A stretch of 64,000 nucleotides of DNA from Rhodospirillales bacterium URHD0017 (GTDB taxonomy: Bacteria; Pseudomonadota; Alphaproteobacteria; Reyranellales; Reyranellaceae). A model generated the notes under the pieces. It ran no database searches. It was not told where the DNA came from and saw nothing but the letters and a program-made list of their open reading frames with translations. Positions 8,419 to 16,411 of this stretch are shown here, piece after piece. The DNA lies in the NCBI GenBank assembly GCA_900110395.1, contig FODP01000026.1, positions 24,024 through 88,023 on the forward strand, written 5' to 3'. Position 1 is the first letter of the stretch; every line of letters starts with the position of its first letter. Position numbers and translations under genes: made by a program.

Positions 8419-9648
8419 ATGGCCAAGGGCGGGACGGAGAAGGCGTGGCGAAAGCGCCCGTCGACCATCCTGTGGATGCTCTCGCTGGGCCAGCTCATCT
8501 CCTGGGGCCTGGTCTATTACACCTTCCCGCTGTTCGTCGTGCCGATGACCCAGGAACTGGGCTGGTCGCGCAGCGGCATGTTCGGCGCGTTGACGGCCGG
8601 CCTGACGGTGGCCGGCCTGTGCTCGATCCCGGTCGGCGCCTGGATCGATCGCGGGCATGGCCGCAAGCTGATGACCGGTGGCTCGCTGCTGGCGGCAGCG
8701 CTCATGCTGGTGTGGGCGCGCATCGATTCCCTGCCGGTGTTTTACGCCATGTGGATCGGCCTCGGCGCCTGCCAGGCCGTGCTGCTCTATGAGCCGGCCT
8801 TTGCCGTGATCACGCGCGTCTACGGCCCGCGCTACAAGCAGGCGATCCTGCTGATGACTTTCCTGGGCGGCCTCGCCAGCACCTTCGGCATTCCCTTCAC
8901 CCAGTTCCTGGTCGAGCGCGTCGGCTGGCGGGCGAGTCTGGAAGTGCTGGCCGCCATCAACGTCGTCGTGGCCCTGATGCATTGGCTGTTCGTTCCGGGA
9001 CCGCAGGAGAAGCCGGTGCCGATCGGCGAGGCCAGGCCGCCGGCCGACGGCGCGACGAAGAAGAGCCCGCTGGCAGCGGCCGTGCGCGTGCCGGCGTTCT
9101 GGGGGCTGGTCGTGGCCTTCGCGGGCTATGGCCTCGCCTTCTCGGCGATGAGCTTCCACCTCATCCCGCTGCTCGACGATCGCGGCGTGCCGATCGGCGT
9201 GGTGATGGCCATCATCGCGCTCATTGGGCCCATGCAGGTGGTGGGCCGCGTGCTGCTGATGGTGGGCCAGCGCCATATCACGACCATCCAGCTCGGCGCC
9301 GGCATCTACTTCGCCTTCCCGATCTCCATGGCGATGCTGGCGCTCGGCATCAGCGACGTCTACGGCCTGATCCTGTTCGCCATCATCTACGGTGTCGCCA
9401 ACGGCCTCGTCACCATCCTGCGCGGCATGGCGGTGCCGGAGTTCATCGGACCCGAGGGCTACGGCGTCGTCTCCGGCGCGCTCACCATGCCGACCAACCT
9501 CATGCGCGCGGCCGGGCCGTTGCTGGCCTCGCTCGCCTGGGCGGCCTTCGGCGGCTACACGCCGGTGCTGTGGGGCCTCGCCGCCATCATGCTGGTCGCT
9601 GCGTGCGGTTTCGCTGCCGCGGCAATCCTGTCGACGCGCCAATCCTGA
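8419..9648 (+). CDS. MFS transporter
   Basis: A 409-residue major facilitator protein with 12 predicted membrane helices and a central cytoplasmic loop around residues 195-215. The loop between helices 2 and 3 has the family-A type pattern GAWIDRGHGRKLM. It resembles oxalate/formate-antiporter-like and monocarboxylate-type MFS proteins of alphaproteobacteria; the cargo is not deducible. The ATG at 8419 has a GAGGG-type ribosome site about 11 bp upstream. Divergent from mak with about 160 bp between, which must hold both promoters. Convergent with the small gene at 9655. Confidence 0.88.
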   Translation: MAKGGTEKAWRKRPSTILWMLSLGQLISWGLVYYTFPLFVVPMTQELGWSRSGMFGALTAGLTVAGLCSIPVGAWIDRGHGRKLMTGGSLLAAALMLVWARIDSLPVFYAMWIGLGACQAVLLYEPAFAVITRVYGPRYKQAILLMTFLGGLASTFGIPFTQFLVERVGWRASLEVLAAINVVVALMHWLFVPGPQEKPVPIGEARPPADGATKKSPLAAAVRVPAFWGLVVAFAGYGLAFSAMSFHLIPLLDDRGVPIGVVMAIIALIGPMQVVGRVLLMVGQRHITTIQLGAGIYFAFPISMAMLALGISDVYGLILFAIIYGVANGLVTILRGMAVPEFIGPEGYGVVSGALTMPTNLMRAAGPLLASLAWAAFGGYTPVLWGLAAIMLVAACGFAAAAILSTRQS

Positions 9649-9654
9649 AGCTGC

Positions 9655-9948
9655 TCAGGCAGTCGCGGACAGCGCTTTGACCCGGTCGAGCTCCTGGCGC
9701 AATTGGGCGGCCGTCGGCTCGCGGCAGTCGACCGGCACGTGCGGCGGATCGGGGCTGACCCGCACGATCGGCGGCGTCTTGGCGAGAGCCAGGCGCGCTT
9801 CGGCCTGCTCGGTCCGCCCGGCAGCGATGTCGGCCAGCGCCTGCAGGGTGCACAGGCCTTCCCAGCGATCGGGCTCGCGCCGTGCGTCCTCGATGGAGCG
9901 TACGAAGCGGTCGGCGCGTTCGATCAGGGTGCGGAGACTGGCGGGCAT
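9655..9948 (-). CDS. Small hypothetical protein
   Basis: A 97-residue, mostly helical, charged protein (repeated Arg/Glu/Ala heptad-like pattern in residues 1-60, then a Pro-rich stretch PDPPHVPVDC and a final helix). No family recognised. Codon use looks like that of its neighbours, and the frame is intact and convergent with the MFS gene, leaving 6 bp between stops. That supports a real gene, but no homology could be tested. Confidence 0.55.
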   Translation of the reverse strand: MPASLRTLIERADRFVRSIEDARREPDRWEGLCTLQALADIAAGRTEQAEARLALAKTPPIVRVSPDPPHVPVDCREPTAAQLRQELDRVKALSATA

Positions 9949-10139
9949 GTCGGGTCACGGATTGTTGCTGTCCCGCAATGCCGTAGCCCACGGCGCTCCT
10001 TCAGTAGGTGACTTTCCGCACAAACCGATTTCATGGCCGCTGGAGCAACGCCGCTCCTCGCTGACGACCTGCCAGGGCTTGACGGCGCGGCGGCCGGGAC
10101 CCATGTTAATGACCCGTGTGTCTTAACTGGAATCGCCCC

Positions 10140-10423
10140 ATGCGGAAACCAGTGTTCGACCCAGTGCCAAGAAGCGAACCGTCAGCCTGACCTTGAATGC
10201 CGACCTCTACGCCAAGGCGAAGGCCGAGGGCATCAATGCTTCTCAAGTGGCGGAAGAAGCACTGGCGCAAGCGCTGAAGGCACGTCTTGTGGAGAAGGTC
10301 CGCGCCGAGATCGAGAAGGATATGGCTGCCTATAACGCCTACATCGAAAAGCATGGCTCCCCGGCGGAGATGCTGCGCGAATACCTCGCCAATCGCGACG
10401 ATGCAGCTTGGCGTCTTCCCTAA
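10140..10423 (+). pseudogene. ccdA: CcdA-type antitoxin with a 1-bp frameshift near its 5' end
   Basis: The C-terminal frame encodes a clear CcdA: KKRTVSLTLNADLYAKAKA (the beta strand and first helix of the ribbon-helix-helix domain), INASQVAEEALAQALKA, then the toxin-binding tail ending DDAAWRLP. The natural start, ATG at 10140 (MRKPVFDP), is out of frame with this by exactly one missing base near 10161-10164. As read, an intact product could only begin at the TTG at 10193, which has no ribosome site and would lack the DNA-binding strand while keeping the toxin-neutralising tail. This is either a real mutation or a base-calling error in a C run. The stop overlaps the toxin start by 23 bp, as in ccd operons. 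Confidence 0.75.
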
Positions 10424-10712
10424 TCCGCTTGTCCGCGCCCGCCGAGCCTTTCCGTACGTCGTTCTCCTTCAGGCAGACATGTCGGCCTTGGGCAGCGACC
10501 GCATCATCGCGTTTCTTGCGGCGAAGGCACAATTTGGGCCGCCGAGTAGCCGACTGATGCCCGTCGTCCAGGTCGCCGGACGCGACTTCGTGCTGTTGAT
10601 GCCATCCATCACCAATGTTCCAGTGACGGAACTGCGCAGTCCGATCGGGAATCTCAGTGCATTTCGCGACGGCATCGTCGATGCGATCGACTGGACGTTC
10701 CTCGGCATCTGA
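10401..10712 (+). CDS. ccdB: CcdB-type toxin (DNA gyrase poison family)
   Basis: A 103-residue protein starting MQLGVFPNP and ending DWTFLGI, the length and ends of CcdB. F-plasmid CcdB traps DNA gyrase using its last three residues Trp-Gly-Ile. Here Gly and Ile are kept, but Leu stands at the Trp position (residue 101), so gyrase poisoning may be weaker or altered. MPVVQVAGRDFVLLMPSI fits the central beta sheet. The start lies within the antitoxin gene (23-bp overlap), the usual coupled arrangement. Chromosomal ccdAB pairs are common in alphaproteobacteria. Convergent with the methyltransferase gene 8 bp downstream. Confidence 0.85.
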   Translation: MQLGVFPNPLVRARRAFPYVVLLQADMSALGSDRIIAFLAAKAQFGPPSSRLMPVVQVAGRDFVLLMPSITNVPVTELRSPIGNLSAFRDGIVDAIDWTFLGI

Positions 10713-10720
10713 GCGCTTCC

Positions 10721-11932
10721 TCAACCATCCTCGCCCGGAAAGACGGGGCGTTCGATGATCATGCGGTAGCAATCGAGGCTGCCGCTCAGGAACTCGTACG
10801 CCGCACCCCACAGATAGAGCCGGAAGCGGCGATAGTTGAACTCGCCGAAACGGGCGATCACTTCCTGTCGGTTTTGATCGAAGTTCTTCGCCCACTGCTG
10901 GAAGGTAAGGAAATAGCTGTAACGATCGTCGTGCAATTCGCGCACGCGCAGGGGGGTGCGGGCCATTTGTTCGAGAAGGTCATGCAGGACCAGAAAGGAA
11001 TGGTTCCCGCCATAGATGTATTTGACCATGAAAGACGACAGCTCGTATTTCTTCGTGCACGCGCTGCCGTCGAGGAAGACCCGACCTCCGGGCTTCAGCA
11101 GCGACGTGAACTTGGCGCACACGGCGCCGTACTGCGGCAGATGTTCGATCACGCCCATGATCACGATGGCGTCGTATTTTTCCGTGGTCTCGTAGGCCAG
11201 GAAGTCGCAGTCGATGACCGTCCAGTCTTGTCCCAGCTCGGCCGCGCGGCGCTCGAGATACGCCTTCGATTCCTTGGAGATGGTGAGGCCGGTGCACTTG
11301 ATCCCGCGCTGCGAGGCATAGATGAACCACGCGCCCCAGCCCGGACCGATCTCGAGGATGCGGTCTCCCGGCTTCAGGCCGAGCTTCTCGAAACAATAGT
11401 CGAACTTCCTGACGGTCGCGGCGCTCAGCGTGTCATCGGGTCCGCTGTAGACGCCTTGCGTGTACATCGGATGGTCGCGATCGAGGAAGCTCAGGAAGAA
11501 GTCGGAATCGATGTCGTAGTGAGACGATATCGCCTTCCGGTTGGTCCGCACCTGGCCGAACAGCAGAGGCTGCAGGAAGCGCCACAGGGTGACGATGTAG
11601 TGCCGATCGCCCATGCCCCGACGGACCTCGAAGGGCCGCAGCATGTCGCCTTCGATGTCGACATGCCCCGCGACGTAGGCGTCGCCGACCCGCCCTTCGT
11701 CCATGCTGGCGAAGGCGCGCAGGGCCTGGCGGTTGCGCAGGGTGAGGGTGAAGCTCGGTGGCCCGTTGCCGAAGCTGCGGCGACGACCGTCTGGAAAGAC
11801 GATCTCGAAAGGCGTTTGAGACTGCGTGAAGCGACTCAGGATTCGATCGACCAGCCCCGGAGACTGTGCGGCAGGCGCTGCCGCAATGCTTGCCGCGTTG
11901 GCAGTACTACTTGGCGACGCCTGATCGTTCAT
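10721..11932 (-). CDS. Cyclopropane-fatty-acyl-phospholipid synthase-like SAM methyltransferase
   Basis: A 403-residue protein of the CFA synthase / mycolic-acid methyltransferase family, which modifies unsaturated acyl chains of membrane phospholipids with S-adenosylmethionine. The lipid-binding N-terminal region has SFTLTLRNRQALRAFA and GRVGDAYVAGHVDIEGD. SHYDIDSDFFLSFLD and MYTQGVY are family blocks. SAM motif I is ILEIGPGWGAW (about residue 195), then MGVIEHLP and LKPGGRVFLD. I chose the second Met (MNDQASP) because GGGAG lies 5 bp before it; an upstream ATG at 11953 would add seven residues. An Ala/Ser-rich N-terminal tail precedes the domain. The residue usually binding bicarbonate cannot be checked without alignment. 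Confidence 0.85.
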   Translation of the reverse strand: MNDQASPSSTANAASIAAAPAAQSPGLVDRILSRFTQSQTPFEIVFPDGRRRSFGNGPPSFTLTLRNRQALRAFASMDEGRVGDAYVAGHVDIEGDMLRPFEVRRGMGDRHYIVTLWRFLQPLLFGQVRTNRKAISSHYDIDSDFFLSFLDRDHPMYTQGVYSGPDDTLSAATVRKFDYCFEKLGLKPGDRILEIGPGWGAWFIYASQRGIKCTGLTISKESKAYLERRAAELGQDWTVIDCDFLAYETTEKYDAIVIMGVIEHLPQYGAVCAKFTSLLKPGGRVFLDGSACTKKYELSSFMVKYIYGGNHSFLVLHDLLEQMARTPLRVRELHDDRYSYFLTFQQWAKNFDQNRQEVIARFGEFNYRRFRLYLWGAAYEFLSGSLDCYRMIIERPVFPGEDG

Positions 11933-12059
11933 GTTCGCTCCCGGGGGTGGCAACAGCCGGCCTCTACAACATGGACTGCTTGTATGCCACAGACCTTCGA
12001 GTGACAGCAGCCCCTAGAAGCCCGTCGTCTGGGGGAACTAGGTTACTTTCCACACCACA

Positions 12060-12578
12060 TCATATCCGGCCCGCCGCCAGCGCGTTCGCCAGGATCGCCC
12101 TCACTCCAGCCCGATGAAACGGCAGTATCGCGCGCAGATAGGCTCTGCCGAGAGCATTGTGGGGGCTGACCACGGTCGACAGGGCAACGTGGGTCGCGCC
12201 TTGCACGCCGATCTTGCGCACCGATACACGGAAGTCGAGATGCTTGTCGTCGCCGCCCGTGACGATCTCGTCGTCGCTCTGCGCGATGAGGGTGAAGCGC
12301 GCGATCTTGTCGCCCACCTCATAGGCCGGCTTGATCTCGATCCCGTCGAGATCGGCCATCCGCGTGCGCCGTAGGCCGAGCGGCGCCACCAGGATGCCGC
12401 GCACCACCAGCAGCCATTTGGCCCAGCGTGGATGGTGGGCGAACAACGCCAAATAGAGCTCGTGCATCGCGAGGTCGCCGCGTCTCAGCGGCGCCTCGTA
12501 GGAGTCCCAATAGTAGAAGGTGCGGAGGTCGCCCAGGAAGGCGCTGTCGGGCGGCGCCTGTCGCCGGGCGACCTCCAT
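12060..12578 (-). CDS. DUF2867 family protein
   Basis: A 172-residue soluble protein matching the DUF2867 pattern: FYYWDSYEAPL near the start, a WLLVVRGILVAPLGL segment (about residues 55-69), then YEVGDKIARFTLIAQSDDEIVTGGDDKHLDFRV-type strands and a HNALGRAYLRAILPFH helix. The family is thought to have an SRPBCC-like lipid- or ligand-binding fold; no reaction is known. It starts 10 bp after the stop of the luciferase-like monooxygenase gene, so the two form an operon. Confidence 0.75.
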   Translation of the reverse strand: MEVARRQAPPDSAFLGDLRTFYYWDSYEAPLRRGDLAMHELYLALFAHHPRWAKWLLVVRGILVAPLGLRRTRMADLDGIEIKPAYEVGDKIARFTLIAQSDDEIVTGGDDKHLDFRVSVRKIGVQGATHVALSTVVSPHNALGRAYLRAILPFHRAGVRAILANALAAGRI

Positions 12579-12588
12579 GCCGGCCGGA

Positions 12589-13695
12589 CTACTCGGCCGC
12601 GAGCTTCTTTGCCGACGGCTTGAGGTGCTGCACCTTGGGCATCACCTCCTTCGACAGGAGCTCGAGGGAGTGGTGCCAGGCCTTCGGATTGTCGGCGTAG
12701 TCGAAGCCGAAGACCAGCAGCTGCCCGAAACCACCGACCTCGTCGTAGATCTTCTCGATCTTCTCGATGACGGTCTTGGGCGAACCGATGATCCAGTTGT
12801 GCTTGGCGCAATAATCCGGCGTTACGTCGGAATCGGCGACGCCCGGATCGTGCTTCAGGTAGTCGAGGAAGCCGAACTGGCCGAGCAGCGGCAGGAAGTA
12901 CTCCCGCATCATGCGGCCCATGTAGGAGCCGGCCGAGAGCCTGAAGGCTTCTTCGTCGGTGTCGGCGACGAACACCTCGCGCACCATGCGCCACTCGCCG
13001 CGGTCGGGCGTGCGGCCGGCCCTGGCGGCGCCGATCTCGACGGCCTCCCAATGGCTGCCGACATAGGCCGGGCTGAGGTTGAGGCTCATCGGCAGGAAAC
13101 CCTTCTCGCCGGCAAGCTTCAGCGTGTCGGAACCCTTGGAGAGGCCGGCGACGCCGATCGGCGGATGCGGAGCCTGGAGCGGCTTGATGTGCGGCTTCAG
13201 GAACTGGAACATCGTGTCGGGCTTGGTGACGTGCCAGAACTTGCCCTTGTAGTCGAACGGCTCGGGCGAGCTCCACAGCTTCAGGATGATCTCCAGCGCC
13301 TCGCGGGTCATGTCGCGATTGACGCCCGACATGCCGTCGACGTTGAACATCGCCCAGTCGCTGGGCAGGCCTGACGCCGCCACGCCGAAATTGAGCCGGC
13401 CGCCCGAGATGTGGTCGAGCATGGCGACGCGGTTGGCGAGCTCGGCGGGGGGGGGATAGGGCAGCAGGAAGCCGCCCGGACCCAACCGGATGTTCTTGGT
13501 CTGCATCAGGCCCTGCGCCACCAGCAGGTCGGGCGAGGGATGCGGTTCCCAGGGGGCGGTATGATGCTCGCCGATCCAGCATTCGGCAAAACCCAGCTCG
13601 TCGAGCCAGCGGATGACCTGCAGGTCCCACTCGTGCCCGTCCTTGAGCGGCCTCTCGGGTGGATGCGACGGCATCGTGAAATATCCGAACTGCAT
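12589..13695 (-). CDS. Luciferase-like flavin-dependent monooxygenase (LLM class)
   Basis: A 368-residue bacterial-luciferase-superfamily protein (FMNH2-dependent TIM barrel), which typically oxidises alkanes, alkanals or alkanesulfonates. It starts MQFGYFTMPSHPPER at the ATG at 13695, behind a perfect AGGAGG six bases upstream, so longer readings of this frame are rejected. Typical blocks are GFAECWIGEHH, VAMLDHISGGRLNFGVAASG, PPIGVAGLSKGSD and the C-terminal FGFDYADNPKAWHHSLELL. Length fits the class. A flavin reductase partner is not seen nearby. Divergent from the phosphodiesterase at 13762 with 66 bp between; followed by the DUF2867 gene. Confidence 0.88.
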   Translation of the reverse strand: MQFGYFTMPSHPPERPLKDGHEWDLQVIRWLDELGFAECWIGEHHTAPWEPHPSPDLLVAQGLMQTKNIRLGPGGFLLPYPPPAELANRVAMLDHISGGRLNFGVAASGLPSDWAMFNVDGMSGVNRDMTREALEIILKLWSSPEPFDYKGKFWHVTKPDTMFQFLKPHIKPLQAPHPPIGVAGLSKGSDTLKLAGEKGFLPMSLNLSPAYVGSHWEAVEIGAARAGRTPDRGEWRMVREVFVADTDEEAFRLSAGSYMGRMMREYFLPLLGQFGFLDYLKHDPGVADSDVTPDYCAKHNWIIGSPKTVIEKIEKIYDEVGGFGQLLVFGFDYADNPKAWHHSLELLSKEVMPKVQHLKPSAKKLAAE

Positions 13696-13761
13696 CGTTT
13701 CCTCCTGAGTTATTGGGCGAAGTCGACTACCATCGGCCGGCAAGTGCAAGAGGGGCGATGC

Positions 13762-15012
13762 ATGGCTGGGTCTCGGCGGGCGGTGTTTTTGTGTTGCGAT
13801 GGTCTCGGCCGCGACTGGGTGCGGCCCGAGACGACGCCCTACCTCGACAAGCTGCGCGGCGCCAGCCTGTGGTGCGGCGAGCACAATGCGGTGTTCCCCT
13901 CGGTCACCCGCGTGTCGGCCGCCTCGATCGCGACCGGCTGCCTGCCGGCGCGGCACGGCCTGCATGGCAACCGCATGGGCCTCAGGGAGGACGGCAGGAT
14001 CGTCGTGCGCGACGTCGGCGCGCCCGATTTCCGCACTCACATGCGCCGCGCCACCGGCGGCACCCTCCTGGTGCCCTCGATCGCCGAGCGCGTCGCCAAG
14101 GCGGGTGGCTTCATCGCCTTCTCGAACGTCTCGCCAGGGGCGGCCTACTTTCTCGATCCCGAGCATTTCGGCCACATCCATCACCGCGCGGGTTCGTTTG
14201 CGCCCGGCGGGAAGGGCATCGGCGCTCTCGACGTCACCCACGATTCCGCGGGCGACTGGGCGATGACCCAGCGCTTCTGCGGCGAGGTGCTGTCTGACGC
14301 CAAGCCGGCGGTCGCCTTCATCTGGATCTGCGATCCCGACCACACGCTGCATGCCGTGCCGCTGGGCTCGCCCGCGCACACCGACGTGCTGCGCCAGGCC
14401 GATCGCTGCGTGGCGGAGGTCCATCGCACCATCGAGCGGCTGCGCAGCGAAGGCGAGGAGATCCTGCTGTTGGTCGGCTCCGACCACGGCCATGAGACGA
14501 TTGGCGATGCCATCGATATCGAGGACTGGCTGGCCGCGCACGGCCTCAGGGATCTCTTGAACGCGGGCGACGTGGCGGTGGCGGGGCAGGGCACCTCGGC
14601 GCTGCTCTATGCGACCAACCGCGGACGGAGCCGCCTGCTCGGCATCGTCGAGGAGATCCGCCGCGCGCCATGGGCGGCCGACGTCCTGGTCGATGGCGAC
14701 CTCGCGGCGAAGGGCTTTACGGCCGATGGCGTCGTCGCCGCCGTCGACATGGGACGCCAGGGCGAGGCAAACCCCTATGGCGTGCCCGGGCGGCGCTGGA
14801 TGGCGACGGAAGGCAAGGCCGTGCCGATCGGCTGCGGCCAGCATGGCGGCCTGGGAGCGGACGAGACGCGGCCGTTCCTGATGGTCAATGACGGGCGGTC
14901 CTCGGGCACGCTGCAGCAGGCGACCAGCCTCGTAGACATCGCGCCGACCATATCGCGTTTCCTCGGGCTGCCGCTCGCGGGCTTCGACGGCTCGCCGTTG
15001 CCGCTGAACTGA
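13762..15012 (+). CDS. Alkaline-phosphatase-superfamily phosphodiesterase/nucleotide pyrophosphatase
   Basis: A 416-residue metal-dependent hydrolase. The first metal Asp is in VFLCCDGLG (residue 13), and the nucleophile region is FPSVTRVSAASIATGCLPARHG (about 46-66). DPDHT, SDHGHET (about 244-250) and CGQHGG near the C-terminus supply the remaining two-zinc ligands, as in type I phosphodiesterases. No signal peptide is seen, so it is probably cytosolic. AGGGG lies 5 bp before the ATG at 13762. An overlapping ATG at 13758 is in another frame. Substrate (nucleotide, phosphonate or phospholipid ester) unknown. A strong hairpin follows the stop. Confidence 0.85.
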   Translation: MAGSRRAVFLCCDGLGRDWVRPETTPYLDKLRGASLWCGEHNAVFPSVTRVSAASIATGCLPARHGLHGNRMGLREDGRIVVRDVGAPDFRTHMRRATGGTLLVPSIAERVAKAGGFIAFSNVSPGAAYFLDPEHFGHIHHRAGSFAPGGKGIGALDVTHDSAGDWAMTQRFCGEVLSDAKPAVAFIWICDPDHTLHAVPLGSPAHTDVLRQADRCVAEVHRTIERLRSEGEEILLLVGSDHGHETIGDAIDIEDWLAAHGLRDLLNAGDVAVAGQGTSALLYATNRGRSRLLGIVEEIRRAPWAADVLVDGDLAAKGFTADGVVAAVDMGRQGEANPYGVPGRRWMATEGKAVPIGCGQHGGLGADETRPFLMVNDGRSSGTLQQATSLVDIAPTISRFLGLPLAGFDGSPLPLN

Positions 15013-15028
15013 CGCGTCATGCTCTTCC

Positions 15029-15073
15029 GGACCGCGCGCTGGGTCGCGTCTGACGCGACCTAGCGCGCGGTCC
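15029..15073. terminator. Near-perfect 22-bp stem hairpin (palindromic element / bidirectional terminator)
   Basis: Arms 15029-15050 and 15052-15073 pair with one mismatch and a 1-base centre. It lies between the convergent phosphodiesterase and cupin genes. The left flank TCTTCCGGACCGCGCG is identical to that of the palindrome at 56316, so it belongs to the same repeat family. There is no T-run, so any terminator role rests on the stem alone. Confidence 0.75.
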
Positions 15074-15077
15074 TCGC

Positions 15078-15530
15078 CTAGAGCGGATTAGGCCCAAGCA
15101 CTTCCCAGCCGGACTCCTCCAACCGCTTCTTGAGCTCGCCCTCGTCCGGCCGCTCGACCATCTCCTCGACGAAGCGGCCGGCGCCGGCTGGAGTATAGAG
15201 GAACACGACTCGGCCCGGCCCGGTGCCGCTGTTTTTCCAAGCATGCGGCACGTTGCGCGGCAGGAAGGCGCAGGTGCCCGGTCCGCCGGCGATCACCTGC
15301 TCGCCGATCTTGAACGTGAACTCACCCTCGAGCACCCAGGCGATCTCGTCGCTGTCACGATGCAGGTGAAGCCAGCTGTTCTTGGAGCCGGCCGGCACCG
15401 CCTGCTCGAACAGGGTCACGCTCCCGCCGGTCTCGCGACCGAACAGCTTCATCGACAAGACCTGGCCCGACGCTTCCGTGAGATGCTTGCCGCCGCCTGG
15501 TGGGATCACGACACTATTGTTCTTGAACAT
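15078..15530 (-). CDS. Cupin-domain protein, second of a tandem pair
   Basis: A 150-residue single-domain cupin. The first motif is seen in WLHLHRDSDEIAWVLEGEFTFKIG (His, His, Glu metal ligands, about residues 54-74) and the second in FLPRNVPHAWKN. I start it at the ATG at 15530 because GAGAGG lies 5 bp upstream; an upstream ATG at 15545 overlaps the previous stop. It starts 11 bp after the upstream cupin gene, so they form one operon. Role unknown; small cupins bind metals and act as dioxygenases, isomerases or sensors. Confidence 0.85.
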   Translation of the reverse strand: MFKNNSVVIPPGGGKHLTEASGQVLSMKLFGRETGGSVTLFEQAVPAGSKNSWLHLHRDSDEIAWVLEGEFTFKIGEQVIAGGPGTCAFLPRNVPHAWKNSGTGPGRVVFLYTPAGAGRFVEEMVERPDEGELKKRLEESGWEVLGPNPL

Positions 15531-15541
15531 GGCGACCTCTC

Positions 15542-15949
15542 TCATGCTGGCACGCGCACAAACGGCCGTGGGTCGTCGACGTCGTTATCGATGTTCTCGC
15601 CGGGCACGACGACGCTCAGGGTCGTTGCACCGTCCGCCGAGCGAAAGCGGTGCCATAGGCCCGGCGGAACGATGACCAGCATGCCCTCGCCGATCGTGTA
15701 GGACCGCGGCCCGTCGTCTTCGACGATGTCGAGGATCGCGCTCCCTTCGAGCACCCAGACCAGCTCATCCGCGGGATGGGTCTCCCAATGGCCCTTGCCG
15801 GCGGACTTGCCGAGAAGGAGCAGCCCGTCGCGGTAGCGGGCCAGGTCCGCCGTGCTGCCCTTGCGCTCCGCGCGCGTGGTCTTCGGCGTCTTGCCTCGGA
15901 ACATCGTGAGCTCGGCGGCTTCTGCGTTGACATCGATGATGGTCGGCAT
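15542..15949 (-). CDS. Cupin-domain protein, first of a tandem pair
   Basis: A 135-residue single-domain cupin with HWETHPADELVWVLEGSAILDI (His, His, Glu ligands) and IVPPGLWHRFRS for the second motif. The start ATG at 15949 is fixed by TGGAGGAC just upstream; longer in-frame extensions lack a ribosome site. It resembles its downstream partner only at motif level, so the pair may be an old duplication or two recruits with a joint role. The region upstream (15950-16088) holds no gene and should carry the promoter. Confidence 0.85.
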   Translation of the reverse strand: MPTIIDVNAEAAELTMFRGKTPKTTRAERKGSTADLARYRDGLLLLGKSAGKGHWETHPADELVWVLEGSAILDIVEDDGPRSYTIGEGMLVIVPPGLWHRFRSADGATTLSVVVPGENIDNDVDDPRPFVRVPA

Positions 15950-16121
15950 CCTGTCCTCCATCGGCTCCATCGCTGCGCCAGTGTAGGGCCACGCTTTTGT
16001 TGCGGTGATCTTCGATATTGGAGACCACCGAAACGTTTTCGTGGCACCCGCCCTGTGGTACGACTGGTGAAGCCAGAAGGATCGCGCAATGGCTGCTCGC
16101 CCACCCTCCAAGGGCCAGGCC

Positions 16122-16363
16122 ATGGACTGGGACGGTGTCCGCGTGTTCCTCGCCGTTGCGCGGCACGGCTCTTTGCGGGCCGCGCACTGTCGGCGACGCC
16201 CATCCCGTCCTGGAGCGGCTCGGCGCGCCGAGCCCGAGCTCGATGCGACCTACTGGATGATCGTCCACCGCGATCTGCGCGCGCCCCTTGCGTGCGCGCG
16301 GCGATCGACTGGGTGCGGCATGCCTTCGCCGAGCAGCGGGACGTCATCGGCGGAGATGCTTAG
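16122..16363 (+). pseudogene. LysR-family regulator remnant
   Basis: Starts with a typical LysR N-terminus (MDWDGVRVFLAVARHGSLRAA, the first helix-turn-helix residues) and then jumps straight to a LysR-type C-terminus: TYWMIVHRDLR in the same frame, then after a frameshift CVRAAIDWVRHAFAEQRD and a TAG at 16361. Roughly 200 or more central codons, covering most of the effector domain, are missing. The two halves are in different frames. A non-functional relic formed by internal deletion plus frameshift. Confidence 0.75.
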
Positions 16364-16411
16364 TTGTCGACTGCGCCAAGCCGTGCCACGCTCGGCAGAC
16401 GATCGACCAAG

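Noticed and set aside
10079..10110. Sigma-70 promoter for ccdAB
   Set aside because: TTGACG is followed by GTTAAT only after a 20-bp spacer; not convincing.
13696..14844. N-terminal extension of the luciferase-like gene to 751 codons
   Set aside because: The extension is antisense to the phosphodiesterase gene and the ATG at 13695 has a perfect AGGAGG site.
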